DNA of 64,000 nucleotides from an uncultured Muribaculum sp. (GCF_910583865.1 NZ_CAJTYX010000013.1:1-64000), one strand, 5' to 3'. Shown: positions 29,925 to 39,553, counted from the first letter of the stretch. A program made the numbers and translations. The notes: generated from the letters alone by a model not told the origin.

Positions 29925-30407
29925 TCAGTCGGCTTTTCTCTGCTTCATGCGCGAGTGCTGTTTCATCACCTCTCTTGTGAAGCGGCGTTCAGCCTGGGTC
30001 AGGCGATAGAGCTGCTGCGGGGTGAGTACACCTTTGAATTTGGCATAATACTCTTTTTCGGTCTGTACCTCGCGTGCGCGGGTTTCGAGCACGGCTTCGG
30101 TGGCTTTCTCGTATTCGAGGTCGCTTACCGAGGCCTTGCTGCGGTTGATTTTGCGTTCAAGCTGACGGCATTCGTGCTGCGACTTTATGTTGATCTCGTT
30201 CATAGCGTCGTAGAGCGGGAAGAACTTCTGTTGCTGTTCAGCGGTGAGTCCCAGCTCTTTTGTGAGGAAATCGTGTTTGTAGACACGCATCTGTTTGAAC
30301 CATTCCTGGCGATTCATCTTGTTGTCGGGGCATTCCTGGGCCATCGTCAGGGCAGACGAGGTGAATGCGGCCAGCAATATGACAATTGATATAATGCGGT
30401 GTATCAT
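29925..30407 (-). CDS. Periplasmic LTxxQ (Spy/CpxP-like) protein
   Basis: A 160-residue protein with a signal peptide (MIHRIISIVILLAAFTSSALTMAQ) and a mostly helical, highly charged body containing LTxxQ-type motifs (LGLTAEQQQKFFPLY and VLTPQQLYRLTQAE). Spy/CpxP-like proteins are periplasmic chaperones or sensors that respond to envelope stress. It is the last of three genes on this strand after an ECF sigma factor and a membrane protein, with a 13-base gap to the latter. This order suggests an envelope-stress regulon in which it acts as chaperone or part of the sensor; that is inferred from position. Confidence 0.7.
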   Translation of the reverse strand: MIHRIISIVILLAAFTSSALTMAQECPDNKMNRQEWFKQMRVYKHDFLTKELGLTAEQQQKFFPLYDAMNEINIKSQHECRQLERKINRSKASVSDLEYEKATEAVLETRAREVQTEKEYYAKFKGVLTPQQLYRLTQAERRFTREVMKQHSRMKQRKAD

Positions 30408-30420
30408 AAGTGAACTTTGA

Positions 30421-30846
30421 TTATTCCTGGGAGTATGAATCGTCGATACTGAATGAGGCCGGTGTATAGCCGTCCTCGTACATCTCTTCGAGAAGGTCGT
30501 ATTCGTCGACGTCGGAGTCGTAGTACTGGTAGACCTGGTCTGAGGCGAGCACCTTGGCTATGGCGGGATTGTCGGACATGCGCTTGTAGGATGGCGTGCC
30601 GGCGATGTCGTTGAACATCCACATCATCAGCCACACTCCGCCGAACATGGCGGCCATGTAGGCGTAGGGGCGCACCTTCATCCAGAGGGTGCGACGGCGT
30701 GGAGTGTCGGTTGCCGTCTGCTTCTGCGGCAGGCGTTCCATCATCGATGCGGCGAATGTGTCGAAGTAGCCTTCGGGCACGGTCATGCCGTCGGTGCGCG
30801 GCAGGCGCGGGGATATGTCGTGACGTTCGCGATTCATGATCAACAT
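30421..30846 (-). CDS. Single-pass membrane protein, candidate anti-sigma factor
   Basis: A 141-residue protein with a charged N-terminal part (HDISPRLPRTDGMTVPEGYFDTFAASMMERL), one transmembrane helix (about 77-94, AYMAAMFGGVWLMMWMF) and an acidic C-terminal tail. The VPEGYFDTF segment recurs in Bacteroidota proteins encoded after ECF sigma genes. Size, topology and its place directly between the sigma factor (39 bases) and the Spy-like gene suggest regulation of the sigma factor. No canonical anti-sigma zinc motif is present. Start could also be the ATG at 30837. Confidence 0.6.
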   Translation of the reverse strand: MLIMNRERHDISPRLPRTDGMTVPEGYFDTFAASMMERLPQKQTATDTPRRRTLWMKVRPYAYMAAMFGGVWLMMWMFNDIAGTPSYKRMSDNPAIAKVLASDQVYQYYDSDVDEYDLLEEMYEDGYTPASFSIDDSYSQE

Positions 30847-30885
30847 GTTTTTTCTGATGATTTGACTAAGGCATTGGGATGAGGT

Positions 30886-31446
30886 TTAATCGGAATCGGC
30901 AAAATATTGCTCGATTTTTTTCGCGGCGTGGTGGTACGACGCTTTCAGCGCCCCTACCGACGTGCCGAGTATCTCCGACATCTGCTCGTATTTCATCTCG
31001 TCGAAGTAGCGCATGTTGAACACGAGCCTCTGTTTCTCGGGGAGCGAGGCTATGGCCTTTCGGAGTTTCAGCGCCAGCTCGTCACCGTCGACGTAGGTGT
31101 CAGCCTCGATAAGGTTGACCAGATGCGACTCCTCGTCGTCGAGCGACAGGTGCATCCTCTTGCGCTCCTTGGCCAGGAAGGTGATGCTCTCGTTTATGGC
31201 TATCTTGTGGAGCCACGTTGATAGCTTGGCGTCGCCCCGGAAGTTTTCGATGTTGTCCCAGGCTTTCAGGAATGTGTTTTGCAGCAGGTCGTTGGCATCC
31301 TCGTGGTTTTCGACCATGCGACGTATCTGCCAGTAGAGTGGCTGCTGGTAGATGGCGATCACTTCGCCGAATGCCGCACGGCACTGTGCGGGGTCGCGCA
31401 GCCGGGCTATCAGGGTCGGATCGTCCGTTTTGGTGTCGTCTGCCAT
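30886..31446 (-). CDS. ECF-family RNA polymerase sigma factor
   Basis: A 186-residue sigma-70 family protein with region 2 (LYWQIRRMVENHEDANDLLQNTFLKAWDNIENFRGDAKLSTWLHKIAINE) and region 4 (LRKAIASLPEKQRLVFNMRYFDEMKYEQMSEILGTSVGALKASYHHAAKKIE), the standard two-domain ECF layout. It directs RNA polymerase to a dedicated promoter set, probably controlling the operon it heads and envelope functions. It is divergent from the ZIP transporter with a 132-base gap. Confidence 0.93.
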   Translation of the reverse strand: MADDTKTDDPTLIARLRDPAQCRAAFGEVIAIYQQPLYWQIRRMVENHEDANDLLQNTFLKAWDNIENFRGDAKLSTWLHKIAINESITFLAKERKRMHLSLDDEESHLVNLIEADTYVDGDELALKLRKAIASLPEKQRLVFNMRYFDEMKYEQMSEILGTSVGALKASYHHAAKKIEQYFADSD

Positions 31447-31578
31447 AGGGGTGTCGGGGAAAATTTTTCTGCGAAAATACGTATTCTTTTCGTAAATTGG
31501 CGGCGTGAAATTGTTAAAGTGTTAAAAAACGGGCGTGAGCCGCAAAATGAGTCTCTACGTCCTTGATTATATTGCATC

Positions 31579-32379
31579 ATGATGACTTTAGACAACATAG
31601 TAGTGGCGCTCCTGCTTACGCTTGTGGCCGGTATGGCTACGGCGGTGGGCGCTCTGATGGCTTTTTTTACCAAGAAGGGCAACAATCATCATCTCTCGGG
31701 AGCCTTGGGGCTTTCGGCGGGTGTGATGGTATATGTCTCATTCATGGAGCTTGTGCCTGATGCCGTGGAGGAGATGGGGGCCGTGGTGGCCGACCCGAGG
31801 ACGGCGATGTTCTATGTGCTGCTGAGTTTCTTCGGTGGCATGGGTCTTATCGCGCTCATCGACTGGCTTGTGCCTGAGGACGAGAACCCCCACGAGGTGC
31901 ATCTGCGCGGGGCGACGTGTCCAGACGGGAGCCGGTTGAAGCGAACCGGGACTATGCTCGCGTTCACCATCGGCATCCACAACTTTCCGGAGGGAGTGGC
32001 CACATTCGTCTCGGGTCTTGAGGGCGCCGACATAGCGCTGCCGATAGTGGTGGCGGTGGCCATACACAACATCCCTGAGGGGATAGCCGTGAGCGTGCCC
32101 ATATTGCAGGCAACCGGCAATCGGCGCAAGGCATTTTGGTACAGCGCCCTGTCGGGACTCGCTGAGCCTGTCGGCGCGTTGTTTGCCCTGCTGTTCCTTT
32201 TGCCGCTGTGGACTCCCGTGGTAAGCTCCGTATGCCTGGCCGCAGTGGCGGGCATCATGGTCTACATAGCTTTCGACGAACTCCTCCCCAACTCCGAGGC
32301 CTATGGCCATCACCACTGGGCCATCGGCGGTGTCATCGCCGGCATGGCCGTGATGGCCTTCGGCCTGCTGCTCTTCTGA
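31579..32379 (+). CDS. zupT: ZIP-family divalent metal transporter (ZupT-like)
   Basis: A 266-residue inner-membrane protein with about eight hydrophobic helices. The metal-binding helices are clear: HNFPEGVATFVSGLEGA and HNIPEGIAVSVPIL, the two HNxPEG motifs that define ZIP transporters, plus ALGLSAGVMVYVSFMELVPDA at the N-terminus. It would import zinc or other divalent metals. Start is either 31579 or the adjacent ATG at 31582. It is a single gene, divergent from the ECF operon. Confidence 0.93.
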   Translation: MMTLDNIVVALLLTLVAGMATAVGALMAFFTKKGNNHHLSGALGLSAGVMVYVSFMELVPDAVEEMGAVVADPRTAMFYVLLSFFGGMGLIALIDWLVPEDENPHEVHLRGATCPDGSRLKRTGTMLAFTIGIHNFPEGVATFVSGLEGADIALPIVVAVAIHNIPEGIAVSVPILQATGNRRKAFWYSALSGLAEPVGALFALLFLLPLWTPVVSSVCLAAVAGIMVYIAFDELLPNSEAYGHHHWAIGGVIAGMAVMAFGLLLF

Positions 32380-32492
32380 GTTTGGTAGCCTTGATCGAGA
32401 CGTTGCTGTGGAAATTTGTAGCAAATCGGGCTGCGCTTATAAGGGATTAATCTGCTGGTGTAAATTTTAATATTAATTTGTAATGGTAAATT

Positions 32493-32524
32493 CTTGTTAA
32501 TTTGAAATGGATTTAATACTTTTG
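32493..32524 (+). promoter_or_regulatory. Putative promoter of the RHS island
   Basis: CTTG (32493-32496), 20 bases, then TACTTTTG (32517-32524), an exact TAnnTTTG. It lies about 34 bases before the small first gene and has the spacing expected of Bacteroidota promoters. The DNA around it is markedly AT-rich compared with the genes upstream. Confidence 0.55.
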
Positions 32525-32557
32525 TGAATCTAATAACCGAATAATATCAGAGTGACT

Positions 32558-32956
32558 ATGAAATGCAGCGCACTTCTCCTCATTTCCGCCATGTCGGTCC
32601 TCCCTATGCTTGGCGAAGATACCTATATCTATCAATACGATGCCGCAGGCAATTGCATTGGACGCTTGCTCAGTACATCGGCCACACTGGCGGCACACAA
32701 ATCGCAGCAACAGAAAGAGGCTGCGGTCGAGGTATTCCCGTTGGAGACCGACGGTGAATTCTTCATATTCCTTGACTCGACGACCGGCGAGGAGAACTCT
32801 TTCACCATGTCGAGCATCGACGGCATGCGCACCAACAGCGGGAAAATTACCGAGGACATTACCGGGGTGGATATCTCATCGTTCAAGAGCGGTATATATT
32901 CCCTTGGGGTGACCTATGCCGGCAATCTGTATTCATTCAAGATCATAAAGAAATAA
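32558..32956 (+). CDS. Small secreted protein with YD-like motif and C-terminal sorting-like segment
   Basis: A 132-residue protein with a signal peptide (MKCSALLLISAMSVLPMLG). The mature part starts with YIYQYDAAGNCIGR, which resembles the YD/RHS repeat, and ends in SGIYSLGVTYAGNLYSFKIIKK, similar to C-terminal sorting segments of secreted Bacteroidota proteins. An upstream GTG at 32552 is in frame, but ATG 32558 starts the signal peptide directly. It lies 10 bases before the RHS gene, so they are surely co-transcribed. It may be a partner or sorting accessory of the RHS protein; function is not established. Confidence 0.65.
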   Translation: MKCSALLLISAMSVLPMLGEDTYIYQYDAAGNCIGRLLSTSATLAAHKSQQQKEAAVEVFPLETDGEFFIFLDSTTGEENSFTMSSIDGMRTNSGKITEDITGVDISSFKSGIYSLGVTYAGNLYSFKIIKK

Positions 32957-32966
32957 CACAAGTACT

Positions 32967-35900
32967 ATGAAAGCATATGCATTCCTATGCGCCATGGCTC
33001 TCTGCATGTCTGTGCATTCCATGGATTTCAATCCGTCCGACCATCTGAAAGGCGGCAAAGCCGGAGGTGTCGTGGGCAATATACCGATGGAGATAGGTGT
33101 GGACAACACAGGTGCGGCCACGTTCTCCATACCTATCGAGTTGCCACAGGGTTGCGGAGGCCTCACCCCCGAGCTTTCAATCAACTACAACAGCATGGGT
33201 GGCAATGGCATGTTCGGGCGCGGTACGGAGCTTTCGGGCGTGTCCGCTATCTACCGCACTGCCGCCACGCGGTTTGTCAACGGCTATGACCGTGGTGTCA
33301 TGTTCGACTCCGACGATGCCCTGTGCCTTGACGGCCAGCCGATAATCCGCAACACTGATAATCCCTTAAAGTATCACTGCCGCATCGGTGATGTCTACGA
33401 TATCACAGCCGACAATGCCGACAATCCTACCCGTTTCACACTTCGCGACGGCAACGGCATCACCAAGGAGTTCGGCCTTACCGAGAACTCAAGGATGCTT
33501 GGTTATAAAAGTCAGATAAACACCAATACTTATGTGTTTGCATGGCTGCTTGAAAAAGTAAGCGACAGCAACGGAAATTACTATACCATAACTTATAAGG
33601 ATATAAACCATACATTGAAAGGCGTTGCCATTGAAAAGATCGAATATTCCGGCAATGAGAATGCCGGGGTCTCTCCTCAGATGGAAGTCAGGTTTTCAAA
33701 CTATGGAAGCGACAAGGGTGAGACGGTCTACCACGGAGGGAAGCCATATTGGCAAAAACGTAACTTGCATTCCATAATGGTCTTTGTCGGAGGTGAACGG
33801 ATTAAAAAATACGAATTTTCCTATAGCTCCGGCGGTGACCATACTTCAAGTTTTTTAGAATCGGTGAGTTTGGAAGGCTCGGAGTGGGGAATAAGAACCA
33901 ATCCGATTGAATTTACATGGCAGCATTCTTCTTCGGGCATAAAGGATCCGGTGCGTAATACCATTTCGGGAATTGGATCGTCCGGAGCATATTTCGGTGA
34001 CTTTAACGGTGACGGTTTGCCCGATTTGCTTGTGACACCTACCGATAACACCTCATGGAAAAACTTCAAATATTACCTGAATGACGGCAATGGTGGATTC
34101 TCATTAAAGAAAGAGTTCGATATCACTTTGAAAGGAGGTATTAATGTTCTACCTAATAAGACCAATAAGCTTGTTGGAACATATGTTGCAGATTTTAATG
34201 GAGATGGTCGCGACGATGTAATGTTCGAGGGTCTTGTCATAGGCGAAAGACGACGGATGGAGATATATCTTTCTGACGGCAACGGATTTTATGATAGTGC
34301 CATAGATCTTGACTTTACCAATGACAATGCCCGTATAATAGGTGATTTCAACGGCGACGGGGCAGCCGATATTATGTTTGCCGTTCCCGGTACTACCAGT
34401 GCGCATTTCCATATTTCGCAACTTTCAGACAAAATGATTACCCCTATGGCACTGGCATTTGAGGCATTCGTGTCCGAGCCGTGGGAGGAAATACAGACCG
34501 GCAATTTCGACGGAGGCCATGATACGGATATAATCAATCTGCAAAAAGACAGCCATATATGCTATGCCGTCAACGAGGAAAAACGCGTTTTGGAGATAAT
34601 CCACAGGGGCGGATTCCCCACCCGGTCAGAAACCCATTATCTTGGCGACTTCAACGGCGACGGCATGACCGACGTGGTAATGACAACATACAATGGAAAC
34701 AAGTACCTGATGCGGGAAGCTCCCGTAATGTGCCTATGCACCGGCACCCAGTTTGTCACGGAGAACATGGAACGTTACGGTACGTCTGTATTCCGTTATG
34801 ACAGAAAGGTGCTGGTCACAGATGTCAATGGCGATGGAAAAGATGACTTCATATCAATTCCAAACAGTAATTCCTATTCAAACGAGTCGATATTGACACT
34901 ATTCAGCCAGGGTGATGGACTCAGATACTATCAGGACATGTATATTTCTTCTGATATTACCTTTGCCGACAAGTGCTATTACAGCATGCAGGATATCTAT
35001 GGCGAAGGTAAGCACACACTGTTCGGCCTACCTCATACCGATGAAAGGATTTCCGGAGAATACCTCATCTACAACGAACGCACCCCTTGCGAGAACGTCA
35101 TAACCGGTATATCAGACTGCATGGGGAATACCACCGAGTTTCAATACGAGCGTTGGACCGACTATACCAATTCCCCGTTCATCGAGGTATGGGAAGATTA
35201 CCCGTATTCGGGATGCAGCATGGCCATCCCTTTGGTGAAGAAGATGTCGCAATCCAACGGACGCGGCGGCATGCTTACCACACTTTATGAATACAAGAAC
35301 GCCCGCACCCATCTCGGCAAGATGGGATTCCTCGGCTTCAAGAACGTAATGACTACCAAGCCGGAGGAGAAGATGGTGCGCAATGACAACTATATGCTCG
35401 ATCCCGATTACGGCATGCTTAACGTACTGAGTACCATTTATACCATTGATGGCCAGCGGCTACAGATGGAAAAGAATGTATATGACACGCAACCATCCCC
35501 GGCAGGTACGATAATGGTGCAGCCTGTGGCGAATGCCCGCCATAGCTATTCACCTGTAAATTTGTCAAACTACCTTACGGTCAAAACAGGAAGAACATAT
35601 GATAAATGGGGGAATATATTGACAGAACGGGTCACGACCAATGACAAGCATAAGCAGATAACTACTTATACCTACAGTTTGGAAGAATCTCTCCATTGGA
35701 TGCATCGTCTCGCTTCTCGACAAGTTGAGACATCTGTCTCCGGCGGTGACTCGCATATAGAAAAAGAAACTTATTTGTACGCAGGAAGTTTGTCTGACCA
35801 ATCCTTGCAAACATCTCGTAAAAGCTCATACTTCGACGGCAATGAGACGCATAGAGAAGAGTATGGCTACGACACGTTCGGCAACTGTGACTCGACAGCT

Positions 35901-38900
35901 ACCGGAGGTATCGCCTCGAGTGTGCGTAGTATAAAAAGGACATATACACCTGATGGACGCCTGTGCGTAAATGAGCAGATGCCGATGAATTATTCAAAGG
36001 CTTACCAATATGATAATTTCGGTAATCCATTGGTCGTATCGGCTTCGGACGGATTGATTGACTCACTTGCCTACGATTCGTTCGGCAACAATATCTCTAC
36101 AAAAAAGATAGGAGTGACCACGTTGCAAGGCTCGGTCTGGAGCAGCAACATTCCGCACAATCCCGACCATGGAGCGTATTGCCGATACACCAAATACGGC
36201 TCCGACCCATATCGGTTGACTTTCTTCGACACGAAAGGTATAAAATTGCGCGAGTGTTACGATATGGCCGGTAGAACCGTAGCTGTCGACTATGCTTATG
36301 ACGATTTGGGACGACTCCTGTCCGAAAGCCGGCCGTACTATATTGATAGCGAGGATAAGAAGCTTACAAACTACACATATGATGACTTCGGCAATCTTGT
36401 GATGACCGTATATCCTAACGGCTACGTTCAATCTATGGAGTACGACTATTCGATCGATGGCATAGCTGTTACCTCTACTACCGAAAAGGGAAGCACTATT
36501 CAGATGCACGACCATTTCAACCGCCTACTATGGAGCGAAAACGAACTTGGTGAGCGTGTAGACTATTCTTATGATGCCGTAGGGCGGTGTATAAGTGCGG
36601 ATATTGATAGGCAGTGTACTTCATTTTTTTACAATATAATAGGAGGAACTTTCCAAAGAACCGTACAAAGCCAAGATTTCGGAACTGTTAATTATAGAAA
36701 TGATGAATTTAAGCAAATTAAACGGAGTACGCGAGATTATATAGGGCAAACATCATATGCATACGACCAACTTGGAAATGTAAGAGTGAAAAGTACTCCT
36801 CATGCTGGACGTTTTTCGTATAATTATTTTGATGGTCAACCATTTTGTCTTGCTGAAGTAAAAGATTTGTATAATACCTATTTTCACTTTTATGATTATG
36901 ACGAATATAATCGTATAAAAGAAGAAATATTATGTTTATATAACGAATTTTATGGGTTTTCTTATAAATACGATAATAATAAGATTAAAGAATTCACTTA
37001 TCCGAATGGATTAAAACTTTCGTATGAATATTCTGGCGATATAGTCGTTTGTATAAGAAACACATCGGATAATACTGTAATATGGAAAGCGGATAGCTTG
37101 GATGCGTCAGGTAGGCCAATATCCTGTTCGTATGGAGATTCCATAACAGCATATTATCAATACGATTTATCTACCGGAGGCCTTCTTAAGGCAGATTATG
37201 GGTCAATATTGTCAATTCTCTATACTCGTAACAATCGAGGTATTATTGATTCACGGCGAGAGGGGCCTGATTTCTATGAATATGGATATGACAAATTGAA
37301 TAGGTTATCTTCTGTGTCTCATAGGTTCGAATATGTCATAGATCACCCTTTTGTGCCCGGGTATCCTATTGAGCCGGGAATACCGCGTGATTCTTTAGTC
37401 GTAAGACCGTTGTCATTTGGGAGCATAATTCTGCCTAAAGATACCTTGTCTCATATAGCGAAGCCTATTTATGACAATAAAAATACTTATAGATATGATA
37501 GCCAAGGCAATATAAGTGCGATTGTCCAGAATGATACAGTTGGTATAACATATCGAGAGAATTCTACGCATATCTATAGCAATGAACTTGATTCTGCAAT
37601 GATGAGATGGAATCGGCTCACAATGTCGGCAATAAATCGCATAGATACGATATCGAATGATTCTTATTCATTGGCATTGAAATATGGATCGGATAATATT
37701 CGTTTTAAGAGTGTTCTCATGTCTGATGACAGCACGACAATAACACGCGATTATGTTTCAACATATTATGAAGTAATAAAAGCAGGTGGAAAAAGTATAC
37801 CAATATGCTACATCTATGCCAATGACAGATTGGTAGCTCTTCAAGCGCAAGGGCATATCTATTATGTATTGACCGATCACCTCGGTTCAGTGATGCGCAT
37901 TGTCGATGGAGAGAAGAATGTTGTCGCTTCCTACAGTTACTCCGAGTGGGGTAAGCGCTATGTGGGTACGCTAAAGACCGAGGAGCATCCATGGGTGAAA
38001 TACTTCAACCGTGGCTTCTGCGGACATGAACATCTGCCCGAGTTCTCGCTCATCAATATGGGTGCGCGCGTCTATGACCCCGTCGACATGCGCTTCCTAA
38101 GCCCTGATCCGTTGGTGCAGAACCCCGCACTTCCCCAAAACTTCAACCGCTACTCTTACTGCCTCAACAATCCCATAAACTATACCGATCCTAACGGTGA
38201 ATTCTTTATAATAGATGATTTTATAGTAGGGTTCTTTAGTAGCCTCGTCACCGGTCATGGTCTTAAAACTGCGGTTAGGGAGGGTGCTCGACGTTCTTCT
38301 TTAAGTATCAAGTTGTTGGGCGGATTGTTTAAGACTGGCTATAAACATGGATTCTGGAATCGCACTCTGGAATTATTCTCTCGCTTCACATGGCAGCTGC
38401 CTCAGACTTTGCTGGGTTATGAATGGGCTGCGATGAATAATACATTCGGATGTGTCGATGATGTGCAGTATTATGGAGGGACTACTGTAGTGACCTCTAA
38501 GATGATGTCCCATTCTACAGCAGTCACTATGGGTAACTATATAGTAGGTGGAACTGATTTGGAGGCAAGTCCGTATAATTCATTGTTCCAGCATGAGTAT
38601 GGCCACTATCTTCAGAGCCAAAAATGGGGTCCGCTATGGATCAATGCTTTTGGAGTTCCAAGTTTGGTTAGCATGGCGTATGATAAAGTGACTGGAAAGA
38701 AAACACATAAATGGTTTTATACTGAAATAGATGCAAATAAACGAGCATATAAATATTTCAGTGAAAGAATACCGGGATATCAATTCAGCAGGAATCCTGC
38801 CAATCAAGACGGATGGTATATCGACAGACATCCAATACATGGTCGTTCATCAATTATAGGAGAAAATAATAACTCAACTAATGGAAATCTAAGTACTTTA

Positions 38901-38924
38901 ATCAATCTATTAAACATAAGATGA
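32967..38924 (+). CDS. Secreted RHS-repeat polymorphic toxin with HEYGH metalloprotease-like tip
   Basis: A 1985-residue protein. After a signal peptide come an SpvB-like N-terminal domain (NTGAATFSIPIELPQGCGGL), at least five FG-GAP/VCBS units (DFNGDG near 342, 407, 457, 559; DVNGDG near 616), a TcB-like middle part, YD repeats, and the RHS core (YVLTDHLGSVMRIVDG ... ARVYDPVDMRFLSPDPL, about 1630-1745) ending at NPINYTDPNGE. The last ~235 residues form the variable tip. They contain His1876-Glu-Tyr-Gly-His1880 (HExxH zinc motif) and Glu1920 in TEIDANKRA, a plausible third ligand. RHS shells enclose and release such tips, so this is probably an antibacterial or host-directed protease toxin. 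The next gene overlaps by four bases (ATGA) and is the candidate immunity gene. The stretch 36.6-37.8 kb and the tip are more AT-rich than the core. Confidence 0.88.
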   Translation: MKAYAFLCAMALCMSVHSMDFNPSDHLKGGKAGGVVGNIPMEIGVDNTGAATFSIPIELPQGCGGLTPELSINYNSMGGNGMFGRGTELSGVSAIYRTAATRFVNGYDRGVMFDSDDALCLDGQPIIRNTDNPLKYHCRIGDVYDITADNADNPTRFTLRDGNGITKEFGLTENSRMLGYKSQINTNTYVFAWLLEKVSDSNGNYYTITYKDINHTLKGVAIEKIEYSGNENAGVSPQMEVRFSNYGSDKGETVYHGGKPYWQKRNLHSIMVFVGGERIKKYEFSYSSGGDHTSSFLESVSLEGSEWGIRTNPIEFTWQHSSSGIKDPVRNTISGIGSSGAYFGDFNGDGLPDLLVTPTDNTSWKNFKYYLNDGNGGFSLKKEFDITLKGGINVLPNKTNKLVGTYVADFNGDGRDDVMFEGLVIGERRRMEIYLSDGNGFYDSAIDLDFTNDNARIIGDFNGDGAADIMFAVPGTTSAHFHISQLSDKMITPMALAFEAFVSEPWEEIQTGNFDGGHDTDIINLQKDSHICYAVNEEKRVLEIIHRGGFPTRSETHYLGDFNGDGMTDVVMTTYNGNKYLMREAPVMCLCTGTQFVTENMERYGTSVFRYDRKVLVTDVNGDGKDDFISIPNSNSYSNESILTLFSQGDGLRYYQDMYISSDITFADKCYYSMQDIYGEGKHTLFGLPHTDERISGEYLIYNERTPCENVITGISDCMGNTTEFQYERWTDYTNSPFIEVWEDYPYSGCSMAIPLVKKMSQSNGRGGMLTTLYEYKNARTHLGKMGFLGFKNVMTTKPEEKMVRNDNYMLDPDYGMLNVLSTIYTIDGQRLQMEKNVYDTQPSPAGTIMVQPVANARHSYSPVNLSNYLTVKTGRTYDKWGNILTERVTTNDKHKQITTYTYSLEESLHWMHRLASRQVETSVSGGDSHIEKETYLYAGSLSDQSLQTSRKSSYFDGNETHREEYGYDTFGNCDSTATGGIASSVRSIKRTYTPDGRLCVNEQMPMNYSKAYQYDNFGNPLVVSASDGLIDSLAYDSFGNNISTKKIGVTTLQGSVWSSNIPHNPDHGAYCRYTKYGSDPYRLTFFDTKGIKLRECYDMAGRTVAVDYAYDDLGRLLSESRPYYIDSEDKKLTNYTYDDFGNLVMTVYPNGYVQSMEYDYSIDGIAVTSTTEKGSTIQMHDHFNRLLWSENELGERVDYSYDAVGRCISADIDRQCTSFFYNIIGGTFQRTVQSQDFGTVNYRNDEFKQIKRSTRDYIGQTSYAYDQLGNVRVKSTPHAGRFSYNYFDGQPFCLAEVKDLYNTYFHFYDYDEYNRIKEEILCLYNEFYGFSYKYDNNKIKEFTYPNGLKLSYEYSGDIVVCIRNTSDNTVIWKADSLDASGRPISCSYGDSITAYYQYDLSTGGLLKADYGSILSILYTRNNRGIIDSRREGPDFYEYGYDKLNRLSSVSHRFEYVIDHPFVPGYPIEPGIPRDSLVVRPLSFGSIILPKDTLSHIAKPIYDNKNTYRYDSQGNISAIVQNDTVGITYRENSTHIYSNELDSAMMRWNRLTMSAINRIDTISNDSYSLALKYGSDNIRFKSVLMSDDSTTITRDYVSTYYEVIKAGGKSIPICYIYANDRLVALQAQGHIYYVLTDHLGSVMRIVDGEKNVVASYSYSEWGKRYVGTLKTEEHPWVKYFNRGFCGHEHLPEFSLINMGARVYDPVDMRFLSPDPLVQNPALPQNFNRYSYCLNNPINYTDPNGEFFIIDDFIVGFFSSLVTGHGLKTAVREGARRSSLSIKLLGGLFKTGYKHGFWNRTLELFSRFTWQLPQTLLGYEWAAMNNTFGCVDDVQYYGGTTVVTSKMMSHSTAVTMGNYIVGGTDLEASPYNSLFQHEYGHYLQSQKWGPLWINAFGVPSLVSMAYDKVTGKKTHKWFYTEIDANKRAYKYFSERIPGYQFSRNPANQDGWYIDRHPIHGRSSIIGENNNSTNGNLSTLINLLNIR

Positions 38925-39508
38925 GTATGCGTATAATAAAAATAATGCTATGCAGTGCGTTTGTCCTGATGACGATGATAATGGGTTCATGTTGTGAACC
39001 TGAAGAAATGTGGACTATAGGAAATCATGCCAAGTTTTCTGTGCAGGTAATCAACACATATATCAAAAACAATGAAACAGTTGTCGAGGAGGCTCAGATA
39101 GGGCCATTCCAAGGAATTTACATAGCATCCGATGATGTTGTTGATGTTACTTCGTTTTTAAACAGAGACTGGGCTTTTTCGGAACGCCCCGGTTTGACAC
39201 TATACTTTGTTCCATGCTTTGAGGGCCTTGATGAGTATCCGTTGTCTGAACGTTGGAAGTTCGCAGCAGCATCCATTGTTTTGAATGAGCAATGGATGAG
39301 CAGTCATGATTGGCATATTAACTTTCCGGAGGACTGCGTTGTCAATCCCGATTTGTGGAAGCTCTACGACCTCGACAAGTTCGTTGAGTGGTACGGGCCG
39401 CTCAATGCGCAGGGCTGGGACGAAGTGTGGCGCAAGTGGGAGGAAAGCAAGCGGACCGGCGAGGTCGAGACGGAAATGGCAGCTTTTCTTCCGTTGTGCT
39501 GCGAATAG
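38921..39508 (+). CDS. Candidate immunity lipoprotein 1
   Basis: A 195-residue lipoprotein (signal peptide then MGSCCEPEE) whose ATG overlaps the RHS stop codon, the classic arrangement for translational coupling of a toxin with its immunity gene. The N-terminal ~120 residues match no family I recognise. The C-terminal ~60 residues (NPDLWKLYDLDKFVEWYG ... PLCCE) are almost identical to those of the next gene. Lipoprotein anchoring would place it in the periplasm or at the surface, where an incoming protease could be neutralised. Function is inferred only from position. Confidence 0.65.
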   Translation: MSMRIIKIMLCSAFVLMTMIMGSCCEPEEMWTIGNHAKFSVQVINTYIKNNETVVEEAQIGPFQGIYIASDDVVDVTSFLNRDWAFSERPGLTLYFVPCFEGLDEYPLSERWKFAAASIVLNEQWMSSHDWHINFPEDCVVNPDLWKLYDLDKFVEWYGPLNAQGWDEVWRKWEESKRTGEVETEMAAFLPLCCE

Positions 39509-39553
39509 GAGCTGACGTGCCGAGGTGTGGAAGTATATGGCCGGCGGGGAATC
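39320..39553 (+). repeat. Copy 1 of a 234-base direct repeat covering immunity gene 3' end
   Basis: This segment is nearly identical to 39974-40207. It spans the last ~63 codons of the first immunity-like gene, its stop, and about 45 bases after it. It is clearly more GC-rich than the DNA upstream of it. Confidence 0.85.
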
